A DNA stretch of 64,000 bases, from contig JAJEKB010021158.1 in NCBI GenBank assembly GCA_022393335.1, positions 1,200,604 to 1,264,603 on the forward strand, written 5' to 3'. Of this stretch, positions 36,247 to 47,115 are shown piece by piece (within the stretch, counting starts at the first letter, position 1; each line of letters begins with the position of its first letter). Below the pieces are notes generated by a model. That model had not been told where the DNA came from. It made no database searches and saw only the letters and a program-made list of their open reading frames with translations. The position numbers and the translations under genes are program-made. Source of the DNA: Macrotrachela quadricornifera (Eukaryota; Rotifera; Eurotatoria; Philodinida; Philodinidae).

Positions 36247-38586
36247 TTAGGACATATTAAAAATAGTGACGGAGGTTCGGTAATTCCTTAATTTATTTAA
36301 GCCTAGCATAGTTTATAGATATTCAATTAATAATTTGAATCTATATTTGATAATTGAGAATTTATTGTAAAAAAAAAAACTTCTTAAAGAATAACGAAAA
36401 GCGTTCACATTATTAGGGTGATCATTTTGAAAGGAGTTTATATAAAATTCAACGATTATTATTTCTTCAATCACATCATTTACCTTTTAGCAATCAATTA
36501 TAATTTATTTTCTCTTCTAGACTGAGATCATGTTGAGATGTCATATTGAATAATAAGCAATTGACATATACAGACAGAGAACAAAGACAAAATTGATCTC
36601 ACTGTTTATACAGTTATCAGATATGAAATATTATATGATATATAGGTGGCGAACCTTGCTGATGTTCTTATCAAAAAGATGAATTTATACGATAGGAACT
36701 GAAAAAAGCATTCACTTTCAGAATCACATAATGATCGTTTACGAGGGATCAGAATCAGCAAAATTTGCTCGGAGAGGGGCGACCATAGGGTGTTTAATAT
36801 AACAGGTTGATCACTTTGGAGCGGCGTTCAGTAATAGAGGTTTTATTATAAATTAAAGTACAATAAAAAATTTTTTATTTAACCTGCGAATCAAATGACT
36901 TAAAATAAATAAAATAAGTCAATTGAAATATTTATTATTTGCTGCATTCACTCACTTGAAACCCTTAAAACAAATGAAATAGAACACAACAAAACTCAAA
37001 TATTTACTATGTGATAAATTTGTTCACTTAAATTGGTTGCTATTGTATGTTCTTATTTTGTATTTATACTCTCTATACTCTACGTTCTATCAAAATGTTC
37101 TTCAACACTATACTCGCATATATAGCCTATCTTCTTCAATATATACCATGCACTCGTGCCAACTATAATCTGTTACTACTCGAGAGCAGTGTCATAAGTA
37201 CTACATTGGTGTTGTCAAAGCTATGCCTAATAGGTTCCGAGTTTACAAAAATACTTTACCAGGAAAACTAAGATTGTGATTTCATATAATTTTATCAACA
37301 AATTTTTATACTACATGAAGACTATCCAGCCTTGAATTCAGAAAATTTCTAGACTTGTACGCCATATCGGTATAGAAAAACTTCTTCCGTGAGACAGTTC
37401 AAATTAGATCTGATCTGAAAACAGTATCCCCTATCAAAATATTATTTCCAATCCTGTATACGAAGTCCGCGCACGCTTTCTGTCTATTGACATTTTCTAT
37501 GTAAACGATTATTTACGAGCTTGTATCTTTGACCTGGATGAGTAATTAAGAAACTAGTTCGTTCAGATATTAATAATTTCAAAGCTCACATGAGGTATAG
37601 TAAAGCAGGCTTTGGCGAGATTGCCTTGTCAATTGAAAAAACGTTTGAAAATGTAATGATCTACTATTGACCTTTCTAAATTAATCGTTGAATCTTATGA
37701 AGGGGACAAGTAAAAAATTACCTTTTTTGGCATCTGCTGATCCTAAAATTTTAGTTAAGCTGAGCTCACCTTAGCAACAAATCCTGTCACCGCCTCCGCT
37801 GAGACATCCACGCACTTGTCAAACATTGCTGTCTTGATATGACATGTGCAACTGAATCAGCGATGCCAGAAACACCTGAATGTAAATTCTCAGGATCTTC
37901 GATTGAGTTCATCTTGAGAGTGAGGATACTTGAACTACAGACCATTCTACTCTTATGAAAAAACAACATCTCAAAATTTCAGCCGTCTATTCTAATAACA
38001 GTCCAACGGATTTTTTGTGTTATAGTACAGATACGTCATCCAATCCAGAGAACTACAGCTGACTAAACACAATATCTTGTATTTAACAGAAATAAACATC
38101 TCTATAGCATCAATGATTACTCTACTACTTACGTGTACATGAAACATTCATCATATTCGAGTCGTAGAGTAACAGTCAAGATTGTTTTTTTTAAATGTCC
38201 TAAAGGACATTCTTGACTGTATTCCTTTACTTCGTTATCAACACATTGCCTTCACTTAACTCGTTTTCTTCACTTATTCATGCAGAGTATAAGCGAGCGG
38301 TGGATAATACCGAAAAAAGATATTTCATAAACAGTGAAAGAGAAGTAAAGAGAGTGTAATGCGTTTGGTCCTCACACAGATCAATCTAGCTCTGATGTTG
38401 TGTAGAGTGACTCTTTATTCGAAAAAAAAAGGTGAATAAATCTTCACAATAAAAACACAACATCTAGCCGTAGATGACGTATGAGTCAGCCAAGAAGAAG
38501 AAAAGAAAAGCAGAAGAAGGAGGAATCGATACATGACGTCATTTTCTAACGGAGAGTAGTCATAAGTGAAAGAAAAATAAAGACAG
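36247..38586. other. Intergenic, no gene
   Basis: No coding frame of quality. A small compound hairpin lies at about 38171-38220: outer arms ACAGTCAAGA/TCTTGACTGT and inner arms AATGTCC/AGGACATT. Confidence 0.5.
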
Positions 38587-39264
38587 TACAGGATGGATAA
38601 AAATTTTTTTTCCAGAGAAGTAACACTATTATTTGAAATGGCAAGCATAAAGAATTTTATACCAGATTAAAGCGCATCGAAAATGTGATTTATCGATATA
38701 AATATTGAGAGTTGTCAAAATATTTTAATGTCAAATGTAAGAAATTTTGAAAAATTTGATGCTTTTTCTAACATGGAAAATTAACGCGAAAGTAATTGAA
38801 ATATAAAATAAAATAATTTCTCTTGATATTTTTACATAATTCGATAGAGCTCATCAAGTTCTACCAAACTATATATATTAAAAAACTTTACATCATTTTT
38901 CTAAGATAAATCTCTTTTATAATAGATATAACGAAAAAGGTTGATTTTATTGAAAAATCGAATTTTCAAGTAGTTTTTTACATTTCTTATCTGAGAAAAA
39001 TGATGTAAAATTTTTTATTATATGTAATTTTGTAGAACTTAACAAGCTCTATCAAACTATGTAAAAATATCAAGAGGAATTATTTTATTTTGTATTTAAA
39101 TTACTGTCGCTTTAATTTTCTATGTCAAAAAAAGCATGAAATTTTTCAATATTTTAAACCAATAAATCACATTTTCGATACGTTTTAATCTGGTATAAAA
39201 TTCGTTATGTTTGCCATTTGAAATAATAGTGTTCTCTGGAAAAATATTTTTATCCATCCTGTAC
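38587..39264. mobile_element. Fold-back MITE of mariner type with TA duplications
   Basis: The ends are CAGGATGGATAAAAAT in inverted orientation (38589 inward and 39262 inward), each flanked by TA. The inverted homology continues through nearly the whole element: for example CCAGAGAA, TTTATACCAGATTAAA, CGAAAATGTGATTTAT, TCTTGATATTTTTACATA and CATCATTTTTCT all recur in mirror order. The ~320-bp arms leave only a short loop near 38910-38985. There is no coding capacity, so it would depend on a transposase in trans. Confidence 0.88.
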
Positions 39265-39441
39265 GATATTCTAAGTGAAGACTAAAACATCAGAATAGAA
39301 ATTTTGACTTTAAAAAAAAATCAAAGGATGAAAATCCTAATGAAATTTTTATCTTAAAAAAAAAAATAAAATTTTGGTTTGAATTTCTGATTACAAAAAA
39401 AAAATTAAGAATATATTGAAGTTAAGAAGAAAAAAATATGG

Positions 39442-39533
39442 TGCCCGAGGGCAGGTTCGAACTGCCGACTTCTGCATTACTTCACTGTTACTGTTTATAA
39501 GTACAGCACTCTAACCGACTGAGTTACACGGGC
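39442..39533 (-). tRNA. tRNA-Ile(UAU) with intron
   Basis: Read on the minus strand from 39533: acceptor GCCCGTG pairs with CTCGGGC (one U-U mismatch), D arm ACTC/GAGT, anticodon stem CTGTA/TGCAG, loop CTTATA carrying UAU, and T arm GGCAG-TTCGAAC-CTGCC. About 20 nt separate the loop from the 3' half of the anticodon stem, the position and approximate size of the intron typical of animal tRNA-Ile(UAU). A TTTTTTT pol III terminator follows at once. The genomic triplet after the discriminator A is CCA, probably by chance. Confidence 0.93.
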
Positions 39534-42507
39534 CCGTCAAACATCTAAACATTTTATCATATCATTATACCAAATCTTCTCAAATATATGTAATATATAG
39601 AATAATTATTCAATAAAGGATGAATATATAAATAAAATATTAAACAAAATCTTAAATCTCATAAATTTTAACTCAAAATAAATAATTAAAAATATTTATA
39701 TTTTTTTCTAAAAATCGAACAATAATTTGACTGGTTTTAAATTTATTTTTTGATATATTTTGTTTCAGAGGAAATTCTAGAAATTTTATTTCATTTTAAA
39801 TAAAATAGAAATGTGAAAAATAACATCTATTCACTGACTACGAGTTCGTTTTTTTCCGTTCTGTCATTTCAATAGACAGAACGCAAGGAAAAAAAAATTT
39901 CTTTCATCGAATATCCTTTGTATGTAGAGAATGACTGAAAAGCTTCGACTCCTTTTTGTTCATTAACATTATCTACATAGATATATATTATAACTAGAAT
40001 GATCATAACTTTTCATAATAATGACATAATTTCAAATATATTTTGTTTTCTTTCAGATAATACTTTTCATTCTCAATATATGTTATTTATTTAAGTTTCT
40101 ATATAAATTATTCGATTTATTTTTAGATAAATATTTAATCAAAATCAATTGAATAAATGATAAAATAAATAACTCGTTATATAAAAGTTTCAAATATTAC
40201 AGAATCAAATAATTTATATGATATAAATACTTGTTTTCAATAAATAAATTTTATAGATAGTTCTCATTTAAATATTAAAACACTTTGTTAATCAATAATT
40301 TTTTTTTTGTCTAAAATATTAAATGTATTTGATTATTAAGCATGGATATTTTAAACTGAATTTCGTTTAATAAGAACTTATAAAATATTGCATTCAATCG
40401 ATAAAAATACTTCTGAACTAACAAGAACTGTGGAAATAATAACATATACGTTAATTCTATTTGAATATATACATTTATCTATTCATATAAGACTAAGTGC
40501 TTTTTAATCATTATTTATAAATAATAAATTAATTGTTTTTTATAATGCAGAAAGATTCATAATTCTACAAATGAAATACATTTTTAAACATTGGTTTTAT
40601 TTTTTTAATAATAATGATGAATAAAACAATTAATTGAAATTTTATCTTATCTGCATTTACACTATTTTCATAAGTTTTCGTTAATAACACTATATGTTGA
40701 ATTATATTCAGTAAAGGCATGTTCTAAAATACTATTTGAGTACTAATTTATCACTGAAATGTTCATAAGTAGCATAGTTTTGTTATAGATCGCGTCTAAA
40801 TATGATTACAAAGCCCTAGGTACCAAGTCTGAACATATTTTGAAACAAAAAATATTTATATAGAAATATAAGTGAGAAGTGAAAATTTAACGCATTAAAG
40901 ATATATGTGTGCTTCTCATCATTTCAAAAGTAAGCTAAGACTCATGAAAATGTCTCGGATAGTGTGAATAGCAAATTATGTATTAAAAATTCTGAAGACT
41001 TTGCATTTGTTCGAATTAAACTTAATATATCAGTATAAATCATATCTAGTATTTTATATTTGGGATGTATGAACCAGACTATACATTCACATTGTCAATT
41101 ACAGACTATTTAAACAAATATCATTTTCAACTATCATGATCGATACTGATATTCAAAGTTTGAGTATATATGGAAAATCTATAAAATAAATCCTACATCT
41201 TGGTTTTTAATTATTTCATTTAGTATATCACTAGCAGACTTATCCAATTTTGTCTGGCAAAATTGAATCTTATAATCATACGCTCAAAATCCTTATCTGT
41301 GAGATACGAGGTTTATACAAAACTCACTTTCTAGTGGTTTCCATCCAATCAATAGAATTTCGAAGCAAATAGAAGCCGGATTCGAACTCACCGTCTTCGA
41401 AACTCTTTGATGACATGTTTTGTTTGATCACGGAGTAGTGGTAAGATGTTTCCCTATACTATCAAACGCTACAATCCGATTGATGAAGCACGCACGTATA
41501 GAACCTTGTTTGAGTAGATGCGCCATGTTTTCTAAAATAGAAACAGTCTTCGATCTTCTTCTTGAGAAAAGAAGAAATCATGCGAAGTTTGGTTGCTGTT
41601 TTACATAGTTATGGATAGTCAACAAAAACAGAAATTATCACATCATATAAACTATATATTTTATCCATTTATATGCAGAATCAGCAATAAAAAACCGATA
41701 GAATTCTACATCGTTCAGAGAATTTTGCCAATGTTATCTGTACAATTGTTTTAGCTTAAATAATATTACGTATTCAACTATTTTCAAGTTTTTTTTTGTC
41801 AATCATATTAGTTAGTGCGTTATATATATTATTGTGTCTTTTGTACGTTTGTGACATTCGTACTTTATCATATAGTAAAATAACTATGTCGATGAAAACA
41901 TTAATCTATCGATGAAGATAATTAAGAGTTTGGTAATTTTTCATTTAACTCAATTGTAATTTTTTTTCTCCTCATCGGAAGCAAAGTTTGTTGAGGCATT
42001 TTAAAATATCTTCATGAATTTGGTTGTTTTGGTTTGTGAAAATCATGATAAAAAATTCTTCCCAATACTTTTATCATGCAAAGAAATATATATTATTAGA
42101 TAAACTATAATAAGGAGATAATAAATTCTGAATCATTAGTAGTATTTTAAATTGAAAAATAATGCAATTTTATACAAAAAAAATGTAATAAGTATGCAGT
42201 TTATTTTATACACGAATGTATATACATTAATAATTAATATATTATTTATGCAGAAACAATTCTGATGATAGATGAATTCACGATTCATATTTACTTTCTG
42301 TTTTATTCGACAATAATTGTGGTCTCCTATGACTTGATGATACGTATACTTGCCTCTTAATCGCTAGTTTACATGTTCTAATCTCATATTTATTGTTTCG
42401 GATTTATCAACATTCCAACATTTTGTTGGCCTCTAATAAAGTAAAGACTATTTTGAAAGTAAGCTTTTAATTAAAAAAATAATGAAACCCAATTAAATCA
42501 TCAGCTA
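39534..42507. other. Intergenic, no gene
   Basis: Very AT-rich. Around 41388-41440, B-box-like GAGTTCGAATCC (minus) and A-box-like GAGTAGTGGTAAGA (plus) lie head to head, suggesting tRNA-derived debris but not a foldable tRNA. Confidence 0.5.
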
Positions 42508-42894
42508 TCATATATTCAAAAAACCAAAACTCACTATCAGAATGAGAAGCAATAGAAATGAGTTTGGCAGATAGTTGTCTATTATTTTTGCATTATTGCT
42601 TATTGTTGTTGTTTCGCCAGTGCCATCGCATCCGATTGATGTACTAATGCCAAAATAAGTGTCTGCACAAATAGCAGGACCTGTATTGTTGCCTGGCGGA
42701 CACATATCGGGACAGTTTTGTTGACAGACGTGATGGCATGCATACTGCATTGAATGGCATCCACCCACAGGCGAATCCAAAATGCAACCAGTACGATCCA
42801 TATTTCTATTACAACATGAACAAACGCATACACCGTCGATAACGATTATCGCTTTCATCGTAACTATTAAAAAAATTATGTTTGCAAGATGCAT
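42508..42894 (-). CDS. Small cysteine-rich secreted or membrane-anchored protein
   Basis: A 128-codon frame with the features of a real surface protein: a hydrophobic N-terminus (LANIIFLIVTMKAIIVI), a central region of about 75 aa with roughly a dozen cysteines (CVCSCCNRNMDRTGC, ACHHVCQQNCPDMCPPG), an Asn-Asn-Thr glycosylation site, and a hydrophobic C-terminus (FLLLLILIVSFGFLNI) preceded by a small polar segment, as in GPI-anchored proteins. No intron is needed. I do not recognise the family; Cys-rich clusters of this kind occur in epithelial mucus and adhesion proteins. The neighbours give no clue. Confidence 0.6.
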   Translation of the reverse strand: MHLANIIFLIVTMKAIIVIDGVCVCSCCNRNMDRTGCILDSPVGGCHSMQYACHHVCQQNCPDMCPPGNNTGPAICADTYFGISTSIGCDGTGETTTISNNAKIIDNYLPNSFLLLLILIVSFGFLNI

Positions 42895-44518
42895 GTGTCG
42901 TCACACAATAATAAAGAATGTATGTAAAACAGTTGTATGCAAATGACAGTTAACACTATCTACCTTGCGTTACTTTATAGAAATTAATGAGTGAGTTTGA
43001 TGCGATGTGTTTGTTTTCATTGCGATAGTCGTTATCTGAAGTGTTGCGTTGCGTATGGTTTGACTCATTCTTGACTAAAAAATGTATTGCGGAACAAAAT
43101 ATAGTAATTTCAGCAAAATAGTTGACGATTATGAAGATATCAAATCATCAGATAGTATTGAATATGTGTTGATTCAAGATCATGACATTAAATTCAACTC
43201 AAGAAAAAAAAGTAAAAAAATAAATTTTTCAGTTGATAATCTAGTGTAGATCAAGTATCACGTATTTTAGAATAAAATCGATAGTATTCATGAAATTTAA
43301 GTAAACAGATTAATAAAAATTGAAAACTTTTTATCTGGCAGATTTAAATGAAATAATTTCCGTTGAAATGAGTGGGTTTCAGTAAGTTACGGCATTTCAA
43401 GGCTTTTTTAAAGGAGAGCTTTACATAGATATACGATCATAACACTGTTCCTATTAAACGCGTGATAAACAAGTCGTTTAGAGTTGTTGTAATGATGAAC
43501 GTGCATATCGATCTAGGATGGAACGGATTCCGAAAAGACAATTCATTGTCGATCATGAATCGATCTCTCCATATATTCTTGAAAAATAGATGGGAAAATA
43601 TAAAGTTGGCATGAACGGGACACATTCGTAATACGACACATAAGTAGGACGTTTTTTTTTTTTGTGTAAAATATATAAATGAAAGATATAATAAATCATT
43701 TCGATGGACACAAGATGAATAAAAATTCAGAAATTATGAGGAAGTCATTTTAACTGTCGTAGAATAGTTGGTAGAGAATGTACAAGTGCATACCATTTAC
43801 ATACCTTTTATTTGGTTAAATATTTCTCACGAAAATTAAGCATAGTCAATTACTCATGAAGAGAATATTCTTCATTTTTTTAAATATTGATATGACCTGA
43901 TAATGTTTTAATCCAATAATTTTTATATAAAAGAAACATCAATTCTTTTTTTTGTATCAATTCACAAGTTTTTTTTATTGTCTTTTATTGCTGTTAAAAC
44001 TATTCTGAACTGAAAATATTGTTTTCCTTTATTAAGAGAAGTTTTGATTAATTTTTGTGAATCGTCTTGGATCTATTTCTATAAATTCTATTTATTTTTT
44101 ATTTAAAAAATGTCCAAGTCTGGAAACCGAGTACTATACCAATTTGTTTTTTTCTATTGTGTTCAACATATCAAATTCGTCAATAATTCATCAAAGAGGA
44201 CTTGGACAGATGGAACAAATCATTCCAATAATGTTTTTAAAAGAAGTGTTTCATTTTAAAATTTACTTGTCTAAAGATTCATATAGAACATAGTCATTTC
44301 TGTTAGAATTGATTCACATTTTCATATTTTAAGTACAAGTTTTCTCTTTATATAATAAGTCATTATATAAAGATTTCCAAGTACTGATAATTTTTGAAAT
44401 TCATTAACAATATCTTTTTCCTTTCTAACAAGATTTAAATCGATTTAATATATTATATATGATCATCAATCGACGATCTTGCCCTATTCTTTCCAGGTTC
44501 TTGTTTTTTCTTTGCTTT
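42895..44518. other. Intergenic, no gene
   Basis: No credible coding frame or RNA gene. The frames at 43437 and 44057 are short and unsupported. Confidence 0.5.
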
Positions 44519-44820
44519 CAGACAAAATTCCTGTATTCAGACAAGATTCTTTTTGACAGAAAACTAAAAAGAATCTTGTCTGAATTTCAAGATGAGAAGA
44601 ATCGCGTCTGATTAATCAAAAATAAAAGAATCTGGCAAGAATCATAAGATATTCAAGATATATTTAACGTTCAGACAAGAATTTTTTTCTTTCCTTTGAA
44701 AAGAATCTTGGCTGAGGTTCAAGATCAAAAGAATCCTGTCTGAAAATTCTGAATAAACAAAAACTGAAAAGAAATACAAGATATTTTAAATTTCTTACTG
44801 TTCAGACAAACTTTTGTGAG
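44519..44820. repeat. Hairpin-forming AGAATCTTGTCTGA repeat cluster
   Basis: A perfect inverted repeat with 20-nt arms (ATTCAGACAAGATTCTTTTT at 44535-44554 and its complement at 44566-44585, 11-nt loop) is followed by further degenerate copies in both orientations near 44605, 44673, 44702, 44731 and 44803. Related words (GAATCCTGTC) recur near 51010 and 53440-53840. Confidence 0.8.
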
Positions 44821-44929
44821 AGAAAAGAAAAAGATTCTTCTCAGCTTCGCGAGATGAACAGCACGTGATGTCTTCTTTATATAGTCATATATAAAAAATA
44901 ATGTCTGAACGTTATTTAGTCATTATTAA

Positions 44930-45338
44930 TTCAATAGCTAGTGCAACATCACTTCGAATATGTATTTTTTCTAGAACGTTCAACCCCAGGTCGATCGTTC
45001 CAGCGGACGGATCCCGCCGGAACCTGCAGGAAACTAAATTTTTTCCGGAGAATTTCCACCGTTTCCAGACCGGATTAAAGCGGAAACGGCAGGAAAAAAT
45101 CACGGAATATGGAAGTAGTATTCCCGTTGGAATTTCTTCATACCAGAACTGTTCAAATCCTCTGAATTCCAGCAATCGGAAAAAGCCGGAAGAATTCAAT
45201 ATCCCACAGAATAGTCATCGGAATCACATCGTAAACCACCGGAAACAGCGGGAACGAAGCCGTAAATCGGTGGAAATCATAACATATCCTATTCTTAAAA
45301 ACCTACTAGATTTCTCACACTATTTTCAACATTTCTTC
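44930..45338. repeat. CCGGAA/TTCCGG-rich segment
   Basis: GC-balanced sequence with many CCGGAA, GGAAAC and TTCC words in both orientations, in sharp contrast with its AT-rich flank. Open frames exist on both strands here, the usual result of such low-complexity composition, and I do not treat them as genes. Confidence 0.4.
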
Positions 45339-46445
45339 TAGTGGCGTAACCACCGGGGGGGGGGGGGGGGCACGGGGGTGCAATGCTCCCCCTGTAAATT
45401 TTTTCTGAAAGTGAATATTTTTTTTTAAGATTCACTACTTATGTTATATATGCCATACGCACATCCACTATTGCCGTTTAGCACTGGTTAAAAAGACAAA
45501 CGTATAGTGTGAAATGTGAAAGAAGTTCTTATTTCTCAAATACAAAACCATTTTAAATTATTTAGAATCAATCGCAAAGCTGGAAGGATCCAATATACAA
45601 ATATTCGTCTACATTCATTTACCCTTGCGTTCATAATTGTGCTAATATTCACAGTAATATGTATTCTCCTAAACCACAATTCAGACAAAGGATCAAAATA
45701 TTTAACTGTGTATTTAAGTAAATAATGGAGTGTAGTATATGAATAATTGTCACGACTACAAAAGATATCATTAAATACCGGTAGATGAAAATAATTTATA
45801 TAAAATAGAATGTCAAATTTGTCAACTGTTAGACAATATTAGAATCAGCTGTTGTCATGTATCACTTTTGTGTATTGTCTTCTCGATGCTTTGATATTCC
45901 TCCTCTCATTACGTCATATATACTTTTCATTGTGTTATACTATCATGGTTATTGTCTCTTTTCTGTTTCTTTCCTTTCTATGGAATGATAGGTTTTTTCC
46001 GCGCTTTATTCTCTACGAAGTATTTTTCTTTGACTCACTTAGATATTGCCATACCCAACGAATTGTTTCGAAGCCTTGTTATAGGCATATTGTTTGCATG
46101 CCTTCACATTAGTGACATAACTACCGAAGGTGCACGGGGGTGCAATGGCCCCTCTGTAAATAGTTTCGCCCCCCGTTGTAAGTTTTTCATTGAAACAGGA
46201 CGGATTTTTCTATTTATCCACCGTAAGGTAGTATGTTTGTGACCTTAGAGAGCATCTAATTTTACGCGCACAACAGATAAAAACTTTTTAAAACAATTGT
46301 GATGTGTGTAGCCGCCTTTGGCGGCAAAACATGGGAAATATATGAAGGGTTCAAAAGTAATCCGGCATAAAGGATATCCTATAATAACGGATGATAAATT
46401 GTCCATGATACTTTCAGGGACGGCGCGAGCGGGGGGGGGGGGGGG

Positions 46446-46545
46446 NNNNNNNNNNNNNNNNNNNNNNNNNNNNNNNNNNNNNNNNNNNNNNNNNNNNNNN
46501 NNNNNNNNNNNNNNNNNNNNNNNNNNNNNNNNNNNNNNNNNNNNN
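46446..46545. other. Assembly gap (100 N)
   Basis: Exactly 100 N between poly-G and poly-C runs. The length is a placeholder, so the true size and orientation of the join are unknown. Confidence 0.98.
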
Positions 46546-46589
46546 TCCCCCCCCCCCCCCCCTCCCTACTCTGGAAAATTTTGATAGTG

Positions 46590-47115
46590 TCAATTTTCTC
46601 CAAATTTGCAGGATCATTAAGTGATTTTCTCCGATGTTGGAGACTACACTAGGCAATATTCTCCGATTTCCCAGCATTACAGTAGACAATCTTCTCAAAA
46701 TTTGCATGATAACTATGTGATTTTCTCCGATGTTGGAGACTACACTAGGCAATATTCTCCGATTTCGGAGAATCACAGTAGACAATTTTCTCCGATGTTG
46801 GAGACTACACTAGGCAATATTCTCCGACTTCGGAGAATCACAGTGGACAATTTTCTCCATTTTTGGAGAACCATAATAGATACTTCTCTCCAATTTTGGA
46901 GAACCACAATAGATACTTCTCTCCAATTTTGGAGAATTTTATTAAATAATTTTCTCCGATTTCGCAGCATTACAGTAGACAATCTTTTCAAAATTTGCAT
47001 GATAACTATGTGATTTTCTTCGGTGTCGGAGAACCACACTAAGCAAATTTCCCCGATTTCGGAGAAGTGCAGCAGACAATTTTCTCCGATTTCGGAGAAC
47101 TACAGTAGATAAATT
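46590..47115. repeat. Array of 32-33-bp repeats with TTCTCCGA/TCGGAGAA dyads
   Basis: About 16 units. Unit starts (TTCT) fall near 46627, 46659, 46692, 46723, 46755, 46788, 46820, 46853, 46886 and 46919, and continue to about 47085. Many units contain the palindrome TTCTCCGATTTCGGAGAA, separated by a variable ACTACACTAGGCAA- or CACAGTAGACAA-like spacer. The array lies wholly inside the hAT element, in one half of it. Confidence 0.9.

Noticed and set aside
39439..39441. Genomically encoded CCA tail of the tRNA
   Set aside because: Eukaryotic nuclear tRNAs receive CCA after transcription; a single chance CCA triplet needs no special explanation.
41340..41480. Second tRNA gene
   Set aside because: A-box-like and B-box-like sequences are present but on opposite strands and in the wrong order, and no cloverleaf can be drawn. 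At most it is tRNA-derived debris.
44901..45341. A 146-codon plus-strand frame and an overlapping minus-strand frame
   Set aside because: Both arise from CCGGAA/TTCCGG-rich repetitive sequence, neither has splice or start context, and no domain is visible.
46621..47039. Overlapping frames of 88-130 codons over the dyad array
   Set aside because: Periodic peptides on both strands are by-products of 32-33-bp repeats, a multiple close to 3.
46590..47115. CRISPR-like array of regular repeats
   Set aside because: The host is eukaryotic, the spacers are themselves repeated, there are no cas genes, and the array lies inside a hAT element with a perfect target duplication.
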